A DNA stretch of 64,000 bases from JAUSIK01 sp964547875 (GCA_964547875.1 CAZJPE010000001.1:184407-248406), one strand, 5' to 3'; numbered from the stretch's first letter, positions 35,361 through 44,160 are shown. The notes: generated by a model from the letters alone, not told the origin. A program made the numbers and translations.

Positions 35361-35863
35361 AATTCAAAACAAAAAACTTTATTTTAAGACCGCCCAAAAA
35401 GGGTGATGAAGGTAGCTTATGGGAGAATTATAATGAACCCCAAGTTATTAGAAGTTTTGTAACAAATCCTACAGAGAAGCAATTTAAATCTGATTTTAAA
35501 AAAGGACTAAAAAATCAAGAAAAAGATGCAGAAAGATTTGTTATCGAAATTGATGGAAAAGCTGTTGGGAAAATAAATATAAAACTCTTTGATCCTTATA
35601 ATAAGACAAAGGCGAAAATAGGATATTGGATAGGGAAGAAGTATCGTGGAAAGGGAATTGTTACTGAAGTAATTAAATTAGCTGTTCCTTATTGGATGAA
35701 AAAATATAAATTAAAAAGAGTTGAAGCAAGAGCGAGAACCTATAACAAAGCTTCAGCGAGAGTGCTTGAAAAAGCTGGTTTTGAGTTGGAAGGAATTTTA
35801 AGAAAGAATGTTCTTAAAGATGGAAAATTGTATGACGATTTTCTCTATGCGAGGCTGAAATGA
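35357..35863 (+). CDS. GNAT acetyltransferase (RimJ/RimL-like)
   Basis: 168 residues. LRPPKKGDEGSLWENYNEP at the N terminus, IGYWIGKKYRGKGIVTEVI (acetyl-CoA pyrophosphate loop) and ARVLEKAGFELEG are the Rim-type GNAT marks. Coupled by four-base overlaps to the NYN gene before and polX after. May modify a protein N terminus or a small molecule. Confidence 0.88.
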   Translation: MKFKTKNFILRPPKKGDEGSLWENYNEPQVIRSFVTNPTEKQFKSDFKKGLKNQEKDAERFVIEIDGKAVGKINIKLFDPYNKTKAKIGYWIGKKYRGKGIVTEVIKLAVPYWMKKYKLKRVEARARTYNKASARVLEKAGFELEGILRKNVLKDGKLYDDFLYARLK

Positions 35864-37572
35864 AAAACCTAGAAATTGCGAAAATCCTTTATGAAATAGC
35901 AGACATGCTTGAAATACAGGGAGTTGCGTTCAAGCCGAGGGCTTATCAACGAGCAGCTCGGGCTATTGAAAGTCTGTCAGAGGACATAGAAAAGATTTAC
36001 AAGAGAGGCGAATTGACGAGCATTCCTGGAGTTGGCGAGCATATTGCAGAGAAGATTTCTGAATTTCTTGAGACTGGAAAGCTGAAATATTATGATGATT
36101 TGAAGAAGAAAATGCCGATAAAAGTTGAGGAGCTGACAGGCGTTTCAGGGATAGGGCCAAAGAGGATTATGACATTGTACAAAAAACTTGGGGTGAAAAA
36201 TTTGAAAGATTTGCAGAAAGCTGCTGAAAAGCATAAAATCCAGAAGATAGAGGGATTTGGAGAAAAGGTTGAAGAGGACATACTTAAGGGCATTGAATTC
36301 GCCAAGAAGAAAACAGGAAGATTTTTGCTGGGCTATATCATGCCTCTTGCAGAAGAAATTAAAGATAATATCGCCAAGCTGAAGAGCGTTAAAAAAGTGG
36401 AGATAGCTGGCTCTTACAGGAGAAGAAAAGAGACTGTTGGAGATATTGATATTTTAGTTACTTCTAATAAGCCAAAAGATGTAATGGATTATATTATTAA
36501 AATGCAGGATGTTGATGCGGTTTTAGCGCATGGAATTACAAAATCAATGATAAAATTAAAAAATGGCTTGGAAGTTGATGTAAGAGTTTTAGACGAGAAA
36601 GAATATGGAAGCGCATTGCAGTATTTTACAGGGAACAAAGAGCATAATATTGCTTTAAGGAACATTGCACTGAAAAAAGGATATAGTTTAAGCGAGTATG
36701 GCTTGTTCAAACTAAAGGGGAAAAAATGGATTGCTGGAAGAGCGGAAAAAGACATTTATCAAAAACTTGGATTACAATACATAGAGCCTGAGATGAGAGA
36801 GAATAATGGCGAGATTGAATTGGCTTTGAAGAAGAAATTGCCCGGCCTTATTAATTATGGGGATGTTAAAGGAGATTTGCAGATGCATAGCGAATGGAGT
36901 GACGGAAGCAATACAATTGAAGAAATGGCTTCTGAAGCCAAGAAATTAGGAATGAAATTTATTGCGATTACAGATCATGTTGGACAATTGGCAATTGCGC
37001 ATCCTTTAAATAAAAAAAGGCTTGAGAAACAGAGCAAAATTATTGACAAATTAAATGACAAGCTGAATATCAGAATTTTTAAGGGAGCTGAAGTTGATAT
37101 ATTAAAAGACGGAAAATTAGCTCTTGATAGGAAAATGCAGGATGAGCTGGATATTGTGCTTGCAGCTGTTCATTCTGGCTTTAAGATGAGCGAGGGAGAG
37201 ATGACTGCAAGAATATGCAAAGCGCTAGAGAATGATAGAGTTCATATTTTTGCGCATCCAACTGGAAGGTTATTACAGCAGAGAGAGCATTACGCTGTGA
37301 ATTTTGAGAAACTCTTTGAAACTGCAAAGCAGAACGATGTTTTTTTGGAGATTAATTGCTATCCTGAAAGGATGGACTTAAATGGGGGGCTTATAAAATC
37401 TGCAAAAGAAAGCGGTTGCAAGTTCAGCATTGGCACAGATTCTCATAATAAAGAGCATTTAAAATATTTGAAATTAGGAGTTTCTTTGGCAAGGCGAGGC
37501 TGGCTTGAGGCAAGGGATGTTTTAAACACATTCAATGCAAAGATGATTGAGAGGGTTTTGAGAAGGAAGTAG
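35860..37572 (+). CDS. polX: Family X DNA polymerase with PHP domain (PolX)
   Basis: 570 residues. Helix-hairpin-helix region (GVGEHIAEKISEFLETG, about 56-72; GIGPKRI), polymerase palm with GSYRRRKETVGDIDI (Ser185, Asp195, Asp197), and a C-terminal PHP phosphoesterase starting DLQMHSEWSDGS (about 339-350) and ending FSIGTDSHN. Fills short gaps and proofreads in base-excision or end-joining repair. Full length; its first 70 bases recur at 34454. Confidence 0.95.
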   Translation: MKNLEIAKILYEIADMLEIQGVAFKPRAYQRAARAIESLSEDIEKIYKRGELTSIPGVGEHIAEKISEFLETGKLKYYDDLKKKMPIKVEELTGVSGIGPKRIMTLYKKLGVKNLKDLQKAAEKHKIQKIEGFGEKVEEDILKGIEFAKKKTGRFLLGYIMPLAEEIKDNIAKLKSVKKVEIAGSYRRRKETVGDIDILVTSNKPKDVMDYIIKMQDVDAVLAHGITKSMIKLKNGLEVDVRVLDEKEYGSALQYFTGNKEHNIALRNIALKKGYSLSEYGLFKLKGKKWIAGRAEKDIYQKLGLQYIEPEMRENNGEIELALKKKLPGLINYGDVKGDLQMHSEWSDGSNTIEEMASEAKKLGMKFIAITDHVGQLAIAHPLNKKRLEKQSKIIDKLNDKLNIRIFKGAEVDILKDGKLALDRKMQDELDIVLAAVHSGFKMSEGEMTARICKALENDRVHIFAHPTGRLLQQREHYAVNFEKLFETAKQNDVFLEINCYPERMDLNGGLIKSAKESGCKFSIGTDSHNKEHLKYLKLGVSLARRGWLEARDVLNTFNAKMIERVLRRK

Positions 37573-37647
37573 ATAGCTACGATGTTATTATCAAAGATTT
37601 AAAAGCAAATGAATAATTTTAATAAGGTAATTTAGCCTATTTTATTT

Positions 37648-38853
37648 ATGATTAAATGTGATTATTGTAGCAAGAAAATAGAACAGGTTTTACCACATAA
37701 ATGTAAATTTTGTGGACTAACCCATTGTCATAACCATCTGTTACCAGAATCTCATTATTGTGTTGGGTTGGAACAACATAAAAAAGGAAATTTAGAAAGA
37801 TGGAAAAAAGGAATTTTACAAAGTCGTCCTATTAATTATTATTCTGATGTAAATGAAGGGCTTGAAAAATTAGATAATCCTAAACCAGTAAAAGCAAAAC
37901 AAAATATAAAACAAAAGTTTTCTGATAAGATAAAGAGTTATTTGATTGATAAATATGAAAACTTTGGATATTGGTTAAGAAAAAGAGAGCATCATAAATA
38001 TGACTTTGAAGGAAGGTTAAATCATCTTATAGTAACTATCTTATTTTCGATAGCGTCTATTGTTGGGCTTGCTATATTTTATTCAAATGCCCCAAAACTA
38101 AATGAGATAGATTTTTGGATAATTAAGTTAGGAGGGGTTTTAATCTTAACTTCTCTATTCTTTACTATAAAATTTGGGTGGAGGCTTGGCAAAGAAATAT
38201 TAAATATTTTCAAAAGACAGAGAAATTGGTTGAAATATCTAATAGTTATTTTAATTGCCTTCTTCTTATGGTCAGCATATATAGATAAAGATACTATATT
38301 AGACCCAGTTTTTGATATTTATAATAAAATAAATTTTAGTTTATCTGTTCCAATTAATTTAGGCAATTTTAGTTTTGAAAGTAATTCAAATCCTTTAAGC
38401 ACAAATTCTGATGCAAATAAAGAAGGAAATAGCTGGTTTGATAGTAATTCGGATAGAGACGTAGGAGAAATAGAACAAGAGATATTAATATTAGTAAACG
38501 AAGAACGTCAAAGAAATGGGGTTAGAGCATTAAGTGCTAAAAGCAACCTTAATAGTTTCGCAAGAAGTTGGAGCGAGAAGATGATTTCTCAAAACTTCTT
38601 TGAACATAGCAATTTGGATTTTCCTTATCCCTCAATAGCAGGAGAAAATATTGGCGAGACCCCTGTTCATTACAATGTTGTTGGATGTGGTTCGACATAT
38701 ACAAATTATCAGATGGCTGAATGTTTCGTAAGCGGATGGATTAGTAGTTATGGTCATCATGAAAATATGATAAGCAAGAGCTTTTCTATGACTGGAGTAG
38801 GCGTAGCTTGTGATTCTTCTAAATGTAGAGCAACGCAGGTGTTTAGTGGTTAA
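37648..38853 (+). CDS. AN1 zinc finger - transmembrane - CAP/SCP domain protein
   Basis: 401 residues. N terminus CDYCSKKIEQVLPHKCKFCG with HCHNHLLPESHYC is an AN1-type zinc finger (cytosolic). Three hydrophobic spans follow between about 130 and 210 (LIVTILFSIASIVGLAIFY; WLKYLIVILIAFFLW). Residues about 275-401 are a CAP domain (LVNEERQRNGVRAL; FFEHSNL; IAGENIG; HHENMIS), normally extracellular. The combination links a cytosolic zinc finger to an outside CAP domain. Confidence 0.85.
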   Translation: MIKCDYCSKKIEQVLPHKCKFCGLTHCHNHLLPESHYCVGLEQHKKGNLERWKKGILQSRPINYYSDVNEGLEKLDNPKPVKAKQNIKQKFSDKIKSYLIDKYENFGYWLRKREHHKYDFEGRLNHLIVTILFSIASIVGLAIFYSNAPKLNEIDFWIIKLGGVLILTSLFFTIKFGWRLGKEILNIFKRQRNWLKYLIVILIAFFLWSAYIDKDTILDPVFDIYNKINFSLSVPINLGNFSFESNSNPLSTNSDANKEGNSWFDSNSDRDVGEIEQEILILVNEERQRNGVRALSAKSNLNSFARSWSEKMISQNFFEHSNLDFPYPSIAGENIGETPVHYNVVGCGSTYTNYQMAECFVSGWISSYGHHENMISKSFSMTGVGVACDSSKCRATQVFSG

Positions 38854-38897
38854 TTAGATAAAAGAATGCTTTAATAATATGAGAATCCCGTTATCTT

Positions 38898-39347
38898 ATG
38901 GACATATATTCTTATATTGAGAATATCTCTCAAAATATAATTTCAAGTCTAGTTAGTATAGAAAGACCTATAGATGATTTTTTTAATGTTCTTTTTAATA
39001 GCTTTTCTGATTGGATATTTATTTTAATAGCAACGATTATTGGTTCAGTTGTTGCAGTAACTGTGGATAGGAAATTTAAAGACCATAAAAGTATACAAAC
39101 AAAATATTTATTGAAAGAGGTTTTTAAACAGACTATCGCCGTTACAATCACAGTTGCGATTACTTTAATATTTGCTGGAATATTTTTAGGTTTATTTGCT
39201 GGATTGTTGAATGTTGGAGCAAAATATTCTGCTTTAGTAACTTTATTAGTAGTTATAGCAATTGGATTTTGCATTTATCTTAAAAGAAAAAAGAGAAAGA
39301 GGGCTCTTTTGGCTAGACTTAGAAAAATAAAGAATAGAAAAGTGTAA
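38898..39347 (+). CDS. Membrane protein, 149 aa
   Basis: Not recognised. Three hydrophobic segments (DWIFILIATIIGSVVAVTV; IAVTITVAITLIFAGIFL; YSALVTLLVVIAIGFCIYL) and a strongly basic cytosolic tail (KRKKRKRALLARLRKIKNRK). No enzymatic motif. Confidence 0.65.
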   Translation: MDIYSYIENISQNIISSLVSIERPIDDFFNVLFNSFSDWIFILIATIIGSVVAVTVDRKFKDHKSIQTKYLLKEVFKQTIAVTITVAITLIFAGIFLGLFAGLLNVGAKYSALVTLLVVIAIGFCIYLKRKKRKRALLARLRKIKNRKV

Positions 39348-39426
39348 ATTGTTATTTCACATCTTCACTTCCGTTCAAAATGCCTCTGTTTTTGTTCATT
39401 TGAAGTCATCTTTAGTTAATCCTGTC

Positions 39427-39453
39427 AAAAACCTTTGAAAGCCAAAGGTTTTT
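39427..39453. promoter_or_regulatory. Perfect 11-bp inverted repeat abutting the rpo7 TATA
   Basis: AAAAACCTTTG and CAAAGGTTTTT with a five-base loop; the right arm runs into TTTTTAAATC, the TATA-like box about 35-40 bases before the rpo7 start. Either a transcript end for the previous gene or an operator on the rpo7 operon. Confidence 0.5.
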
Positions 39454-39492
39454 AAATCAATTTTTCCCATAATTTTATATATTTTGAATAAT

Positions 39493-40086
39493 ATGTTTTA
39501 TCTTTTAGACGTTGAGGATTATGTAAGAGTTGAGCCGAAGCATTTCGGACTTGCTACTAAAGAAGCTATTGAAAGGCAGTTGAATGAGAGTCATGTCAAT
39601 AACTTCAATAAGGAATTGGGCTATATAATTACTATTGTCAGTGTTGACAAGATAGAAGAAGGAGTTATTATTCCAGGCGATGGAGCTGCTTTTTATAAGT
39701 CTCTTTTCAAACTTGTTGTTTGGAGGCCAGAACTGCACGAGCTTGTCTATGGGACTATTACCGAGATAACAAATTTTGGGGCTTTCATGCAGATAGGGCC
39801 TGCTCAAGGAATGATTCATATTTCGCAGGCTATGAACGATTACGTCTCTTTGACAAAGATGGGCACTCTGTCTGGGAAAAGCTCAAAGAGAAGCCTGAGC
39901 AGGGGAGATGATTGCGTTGCAAGAGTTGTTGCTATTAGCTACAAGGGCGACAATCCAAAAATAGGATTGACAATGAGGCAGCCGGGATTGGGAAAGATTG
40001 AGTGGCTTGTTGAAGAGAAGAGGAAGCAGGAAATTGTAGTTAAAAAGAGCGCTAAAAAATCCAAGAAGGAGGAGAAAACTAAATAA
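39493..40086 (+). CDS. rpo7: RNA polymerase subunit Rpo7 (RpoE')
   Basis: About 197 residues from the ATG at 39493 (upstream in-frame TTG unlikely). MFYLLDVEDYVRVEPKHFG is the RNP-like N-terminal domain; VYGTITEITNFGAFMQIGP starts the S1 domain that binds the emerging RNA. A Lys-rich C-terminal tail is extra. First gene of the rpo7-spt4-rps24e-rps27ae operon found across archaea. Confidence 0.95.
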   Translation: MFYLLDVEDYVRVEPKHFGLATKEAIERQLNESHVNNFNKELGYIITIVSVDKIEEGVIIPGDGAAFYKSLFKLVVWRPELHELVYGTITEITNFGAFMQIGPAQGMIHISQAMNDYVSLTKMGTLSGKSSKRSLSRGDDCVARVVAISYKGDNPKIGLTMRQPGLGKIEWLVEEKRKQEIVVKKSAKKSKKEEKTK

Positions 40087-40271
40087 TGGCGGAAAAATTC
40101 GTTAAGATTTTTGAATTGAATGAGACTGGAATTAGCAGCACAAAACTTGTTCCCAAGGAAGAATTTGAAAACTTAAGAGGCAAGATTGTTATTCTTAATC
40201 CAGAGCAGTCAGAGATTGCCAAAAATTTGACGATAAAGGAAAAAGGCGTTTATGGGGCGCGGTTTAGATAG
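40086..40271 (+). CDS. spt4: Spt4/RpoE''-like protein lacking the zinc ribbon
   Basis: 61 residues. RGKIVILNPEQSEIAKNL and GVYGARFR match the C-terminal half of archaeal Spt4 (the transcription elongation partner of Spt5). The N-terminal four-Cys zinc ribbon is replaced by MAEKFVKIFELNETGISSTK without a single Cys. Its place between rpo7 and rps24e supports the identity. It shares one base with the rpo7 stop. Confidence 0.75.
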   Translation: MAEKFVKIFELNETGISSTKLVPKEEFENLRGKIVILNPEQSEIAKNLTIKEKGVYGARFR

Positions 40272-40282
40272 AATGAGTAAAA

Positions 40283-40552
40283 ATGAAGACTATTAAGGAT
40301 TTTAGGAATGAATTATTGAAGAGAAAAGAAATAGTTTTTTCAATAGACGCTATATCTAATCCTGGATTTACCAAGATGCGGGAAGAATGCGCAAAATATT
40401 TCAATGCTGAAATTGAAAGAGTTGTCGTGAGGAACGTCTCAAACAAATTTGGAAGCAAGGAATTTTTTATAGAAGCATTTATTTATGATTCTGCAAAAGA
40501 CAAGGAAAAAATAGAACAAAAACCAAAACCTAAAAAGGAGGCAAAAAAGTAG
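40283..40552 (+). CDS. rps24e: Ribosomal protein S24e
   Basis: 89 residues. ELLKRKEIVFSIDAISNPGF, VVVRNVSNKFGSKEF and AFIYDSAKDK follow the S24e pattern (KFG.....A.VYD). The tail is Lys/Pro-rich. Archaeal/eukaryotic small-subunit protein. Confidence 0.92.
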   Translation: MKTIKDFRNELLKRKEIVFSIDAISNPGFTKMREECAKYFNAEIERVVVRNVSNKFGSKEFFIEAFIYDSAKDKEKIEQKPKPKKEAKK

Positions 40553-40553
40553 A

Positions 40554-40778
40554 ATGACTACAAAAGTTGGAGGGGCGGCAGAGGGAAAGAAAAAGGGCAA
40601 GAAACCGCATAAAAATAAGCCGACTGCGAAGAAGTATAAGCATTATATCATTGAAGGAGATAAAGTCAAGCGCGGCAAGTCGTGCCCAAGATGCGGGCTT
40701 GGAATTTTCCTTGCAAATCACAAGAACAGATTGTATTGCGGGAAATGTAGATATACTGAATTTATTAAAATAAGATAA
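40554..40778 (+). CDS. rps27ae: Ribosomal protein S27ae
   Basis: 74 residues. The zinc ribbon Cys44, Cys47, Cys62 and Cys65 is complete (CPRCGLGIFLANHKNRLYCG). Basic N-terminal extension. Two bases after rps24e, in the standard archaeal order. Confidence 0.95.
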   Translation: MTTKVGGAAEGKKKGKKPHKNKPTAKKYKHYIIEGDKVKRGKSCPRCGLGIFLANHKNRLYCGKCRYTEFIKIR

Positions 40779-40780
40779 AG

Positions 40781-41020
40781 ATGACTTCGATACAAAAATT
40801 AAGATTTGCTTATGAATGTGGAGAGGAAAAAGCAGATTTGATTTATAAGGTGAAATATTATCGGCCTAGAGATTTTAGTCTGCTAGACGATCCTGTTTAC
40901 GAGGAGATTTGTCGCAATTTAGCAGAAACTGAAGAAAGGGAGAGACAATATGGATTTTTGGAAAGAATAGCTTTTGGAATAGGCTATTCTTTTGCAAGAA
41001 AATATCAAATCATTTCTTAA
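40781..41020 (+). CDS. Hypothetical protein after rps27ae, 79 aa
   Basis: Not recognised. Starts 3 bases after the rps27ae stop, so probably the last gene of the operon. Acidic helical centre (VYEEICRNLAETEERERQYG), possibly a weak hydrophobic C terminus. Where other archaea often have Kae1/Bud32, this window has this short gene. Its end overlaps the convergent gene by 11 bases. Confidence 0.6.
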   Translation: MTSIQKLRFAYECGEEKADLIYKVKYYRPRDFSLLDDPVYEEICRNLAETEERERQYGFLERIAFGIGYSFARKYQIIS

Positions 41021-41669
41021 ATTGAAGTCTAAATCCTGGATTAAATTGAATAATATCTTTATTATCTAATTGGCATAATGTATTATGTTCAATAAGTGCT
41101 TCAATATTCTCTTTTTGATTTTCTGACATAAAACGATTTAAAAAATAATCCATTCTCATTTCCCATTCTTCAAAACCAATTTCTATTTCTCCTCCAGTTA
41201 CTAAAACTCTTTTTTGGGGAGCGTAAAGATCTTTCTCAAGATTTAGTTCTCCATAAGTTTCTCTAAATCTAGATTCAAATATAGGTACTCTTAAGAGATT
41301 AGGAAGTTTTAAACTCTCTCTTTTCAAAAAGCCAATTCTTTTTTCTATATATGTTACAGGAAATGCTTTCATAGAAAGCAATGCTACTGGCAGCCTTTTC
41401 TTTTTCGTCAATACATAACCTCTAAGGTCGCTATCAGGATAAAAGCTTCCCGCACTTAAGGTTCCAGCATAAAATCTTTTATGAAATTCTGCAAGAAAAA
41501 CCTCTGGACCATGACTAACCTTACCATGAACATATGGACAAGGTTTTTTATTAGCAAAATCAACTCCAATTACCTCGTATCCTTTCTCAAAATTTAAATG
41601 CATTGGTTCAATTCTTTCATATCTTTCACCAAAAAGATCTTTCGGTGTTTTATCAATTAATCTTGCCAT
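41010..41669 (-). CDS. Hypothetical protein, 219 aa
   Basis: Not recognised. Soluble, alpha/beta-looking, with regular spacing of aromatic residues (FHKRFYAGTLSAGSFYPDSD; KKRLPVALLSMKAFPVTYIE). No membrane segment and no obvious catalytic motif. Confidence 0.65.
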   Translation of the reverse strand: MARLIDKTPKDLFGERYERIEPMHLNFEKGYEVIGVDFANKKPCPYVHGKVSHGPEVFLAEFHKRFYAGTLSAGSFYPDSDLRGYVLTKKKRLPVALLSMKAFPVTYIEKRIGFLKRESLKLPNLLRVPIFESRFRETYGELNLEKDLYAPQKRVLVTGGEIEIGFEEWEMRMDYFLNRFMSENQKENIEALIEHNTLCQLDNKDIIQFNPGFRLQFKK

Positions 41670-41765
41670 GGTTTTTACGAGAATGAGTGCTATTTAAACC
41701 TTTTGTTTCTTTATAGTAGTTACAAAATGAAAAGATTAATAAATACTTCTTTGCCCATTTAAAAC

Positions 41766-41908
41766 CATGACAAAATAAGATTTAATGAGAAATCTAATAT
41801 CAAATATACCGAGGCATTCCTTGATCCGACTACTGGACAACATTCTATTTCAGAACCATCTCAAGAAACTCCTTACACTCCAAGAAGAGGATTAGAAACA
41901 GAGATTTA
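41766..41908 (+). pseudogene. Small gene broken by a base loss in an A run
   Basis: The ATG at 41766 stops after three codons. One extra A in the following A4 run would give MTKIRFNEKSNIKYTEAFLD and then PTTGQHSISEPSQ to the stop at 41906-41908, 47 residues. A promoter (AGTTACAAAA at 41718-41727 plus GATTAATAAATAC at 41734-41746) fits the start. May be a sequencing error. Confidence 0.4.
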
Positions 41909-41939
41909 ATCTCTAAAATTCAATGGTATCTTGTGCGTT

Positions 41940-42173
41940 CTAAATTGAAGAAAAATTAACTTCAAAGGGCAAATTAAGTTCAATGTCTCTAAGAGATTTT
42001 GTTCTTTTCTTAAAATTAAGAATGCCTATGCCAACTGCCTCATTAGTTTCCTCTTTCTTAAATAAAGTAATATCCTCTCCAATCTCTTCTCCATAAGTTG
42101 GGCTGGCATTGGCTATGAAAATTTCTAAATAATCTGCTTCTTCATCATAATAAATTTGCATTTTACCTTTCAT
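41940..42173 (-). CDS. DUF2283 protein (putative antitoxin)
   Basis: 77 residues. MQIYYDEEADYLEIFI and ITLFKKEETNEAVGIGILNF are the DUF2283 pattern, a small protein often found beside DUF4258-like toxins. It overlaps the upstream gene by four bases (ATGA). Confidence 0.8.
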   Translation of the reverse strand: MKGKMQIYYDEEADYLEIFIANASPTYGEEIGEDITLFKKEETNEAVGIGILNFKKRTKSLRDIELNLPFEVNFSSI

Positions 42174-42364
42174 CTTAAACTCTTAACAAAATATGATGTT
42201 ATTACATACCCATCTCCATTTAAATATTTAACTACAACTTTTAGATATTTTCCTTTATTTTTATAATATTTGTAAAGATTTATTTTATATTCGTCATAAA
42301 GACTCTCAATAATTTTGTCAGGTTTAATTAAAGTTTCCTTGACTTCTTCTAAATAATTTGTCAT
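42170..42364 (-). CDS. DUF4258/PBECR-like toxin, N terminus broken
   Basis: From the ATG at 42364 come VKETLIKPDKIIESLYDE and then LKVVVKYLNGDGYVITSYFV, resembling small toxin-like RNases of the DUF4258 type. The same frame is open upstream without an ATG and encodes IRLTKEQWKHIT, normally part of this domain, and another frame up to about 42500 encodes KKFEFVIKVNGKEVWRGLN. The gene is probably frameshifted or has lost its start. Paired with a DUF2283 antitoxin. Confidence 0.55.
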   Translation of the reverse strand: MTNYLEEVKETLIKPDKIIESLYDEYKINLYKYYKNKGKYLKVVVKYLNGDGYVITSYFVKSLR

Positions 42365-42599
42365 ATGTGCGTGTGGAGAACTTAGAGAAGTAATGTGCTT
42401 CCACTGCTCTTTTGTTAATCTAATTTTTCTTTAGGATTTAATCCACGCCAGACTTCTTTCCCATTTACTTTTATTACAAATTCAAATTTCTTTTCAATTT
42501 TTAAATAAGAACTTTTTAGTTAATAATGTTTTCTGTTATGTTTGTATCGGAAGTAATTTATAAAAAACTTTAAAAATAATAAATGAAGTATAATTTAAA

Positions 42600-42821
42600 A
42601 TGATAGAAAGGCAATTTCTTAAGGAGAGATTAGTTATTTTTGGAAGAGGGGATTTGTTTGGAGAAGCTAATTTACAGGATAAAGATGTGGCAATAGTTGA
42701 AGTGAGATATACACTAAAACGCATTAAAGGAGATAGCGTAGAGAGATTTGGAGGAGCGAGAATTAAAGAACTTTACAAAATAGTTATTCCTTTGGATAAC
42801 AGCAGACTCGCTTGCGGATAA
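42600..42821 (+). CDS. Hypothetical protein, 73 aa
   Basis: Not recognised. Beta-rich look (RLVIFGRGDLFGEANLQDKD; IVEVRYTLKRIKG). A TATA (CTTTAAAAATAAT, about 42569-42581) sits about 25 bases before the ATG, so it is probably expressed. Confidence 0.5.
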   Translation: MIERQFLKERLVIFGRGDLFGEANLQDKDVAIVEVRYTLKRIKGDSVERFGGARIKELYKIVIPLDNSRLACG

Positions 42822-42855
42822 AATAGGTTTAAATATTTTCATTCTTTCTATTGTT

Positions 42856-44055
42856 ATGGGATATCTCATAAAAAAGAGGAATCTTTTGCGTTTTAATCTT
42901 AGCATAAGGAAATTAGCTTTAATAGCGATATTAACAACTTTTTCTGCTGCGCTTATTGATACAATCTGGGCTATTTATCTTGACAGCTATTTGAACAGCC
43001 TAACTTTGGTTGGTTTTTTCTCTTCTGCTTTAACTTTTATTTCTTTTATCTCATTTTTTTTATTTATACCTATGATTGAAAAAAAGGATAAAGAAAAGCT
43101 TTATATTTTCGCCTTAGTAATTTCAATATTCTCCTATATATTATTTAGTTTTGTTGAAGAAATTAAGGCGATATTTTTTCTTGCTTTGTTATTGACACTT
43201 GCTATAAATTTGAGAATATCAAGCTGGGGCATTATTGTAAGAGACAAATCAAAGAGAAAAGAATTAACTAAGAACGAGGGCATTCTTTATACTGTTTATA
43301 ATGCCGGCTGGCTTATAGGACCGCCTGTTGCAGGATATATTGCTTCAAGATTTAATTTTAAAGGAGTATTTTTTTCAGCCGCATTGATTTTGTTTATAGC
43401 GCTTATTTTATTTGTCAGATTCAAGATAAAAGATCACAAGAAGACAAAGCATATTGACGAAAATGTGCTGAAGAATTTTATTGATTTTTTCAAAAGCAAG
43501 GACAGAGTTGTTGCTTATTTATTGGGGGGAGGAGGTAATTTTTGGTGGGTTTTAATTTATCTTTTCATGCCCTTGTACATTGTTAGAGAAGGATTTGGAA
43601 TATTTGGACTAAGCATCTTTTTCATGGCTGTGCTTCTGCCATCTGTTCTCTTTGCATATCCATTTGCCAGACTTGCGAGCAAGATAGGACATAAGAAGAT
43701 ATTTATTACAGGATATGCTGTTCTTAGCGCTGCGACATTGGCTTGTTTTCTTTTGGGTAATATTTACTTAATATTTGCTTTTCTTGTAATTGCGAGCATA
43801 GGCATTTCAATGCTGGAATCAACAACAGAGGCTTATTTCTTTGATATTTCGACAAATGAAGAAGTGTATAGGTTTTTCGCGCCCTTTAACACGAGCATTG
43901 ACGCCAATCATTTAGTTGCCAAGTTTCTTCCTTCTGTTATCCTTATTTTTCTTCCGTTTAGATTTGTCTTTCTATTCTTCGGGATTTTTATGATTGGATT
44001 TTGCGTCTTAGCTACATGGACGAGGAATATTATTGAGGCAAGGAGAAAGGGTTAA
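42856..44055 (+). CDS. Major facilitator superfamily transporter
   Basis: 399 residues with about twelve hydrophobic helices. The loop after helix 4 and GWLIGPPVAGYIASRF in helix 5 fit MFS drug/sugar-type transporters; the second half repeats the pattern (FARLASKIGHKKIFITGY). Substrate cannot be inferred. Isolated gene with its own promoter. Confidence 0.88.
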   Translation: MGYLIKKRNLLRFNLSIRKLALIAILTTFSAALIDTIWAIYLDSYLNSLTLVGFFSSALTFISFISFFLFIPMIEKKDKEKLYIFALVISIFSYILFSFVEEIKAIFFLALLLTLAINLRISSWGIIVRDKSKRKELTKNEGILYTVYNAGWLIGPPVAGYIASRFNFKGVFFSAALILFIALILFVRFKIKDHKKTKHIDENVLKNFIDFFKSKDRVVAYLLGGGGNFWWVLIYLFMPLYIVREGFGIFGLSIFFMAVLLPSVLFAYPFARLASKIGHKKIFITGYAVLSAATLACFLLGNIYLIFAFLVIASIGISMLESTTEAYFFDISTNEEVYRFFAPFNTSIDANHLVAKFLPSVILIFLPFRFVFLFFGIFMIGFCVLATWTRNIIEARRKG

Positions 44056-44058
44056 TTT

Positions 44059-44160
44059 AACGTATGCGATTAAGAGAAGTTGTTAGGCGACATATTACTC
44101 AGTGGGCTCGAAAACGATTACGAATATTTTTCTTTCAGAAAAATTAGGGGGTCGGCTCGA
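44059..44160 (+). repeat. Left copy of a large inverted repeat
   Basis: 44059-44081 matches the reverse complement of 46658-46680 at 22 of 23 bases. The shared words TTAGGCGA, GTGGGCTC and GGGGTCGGC then follow in the same order in both copies. This copy is about 100 bases, a deleted version of the 220-base right copy. Together they bracket three genes. Confidence 0.65.
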
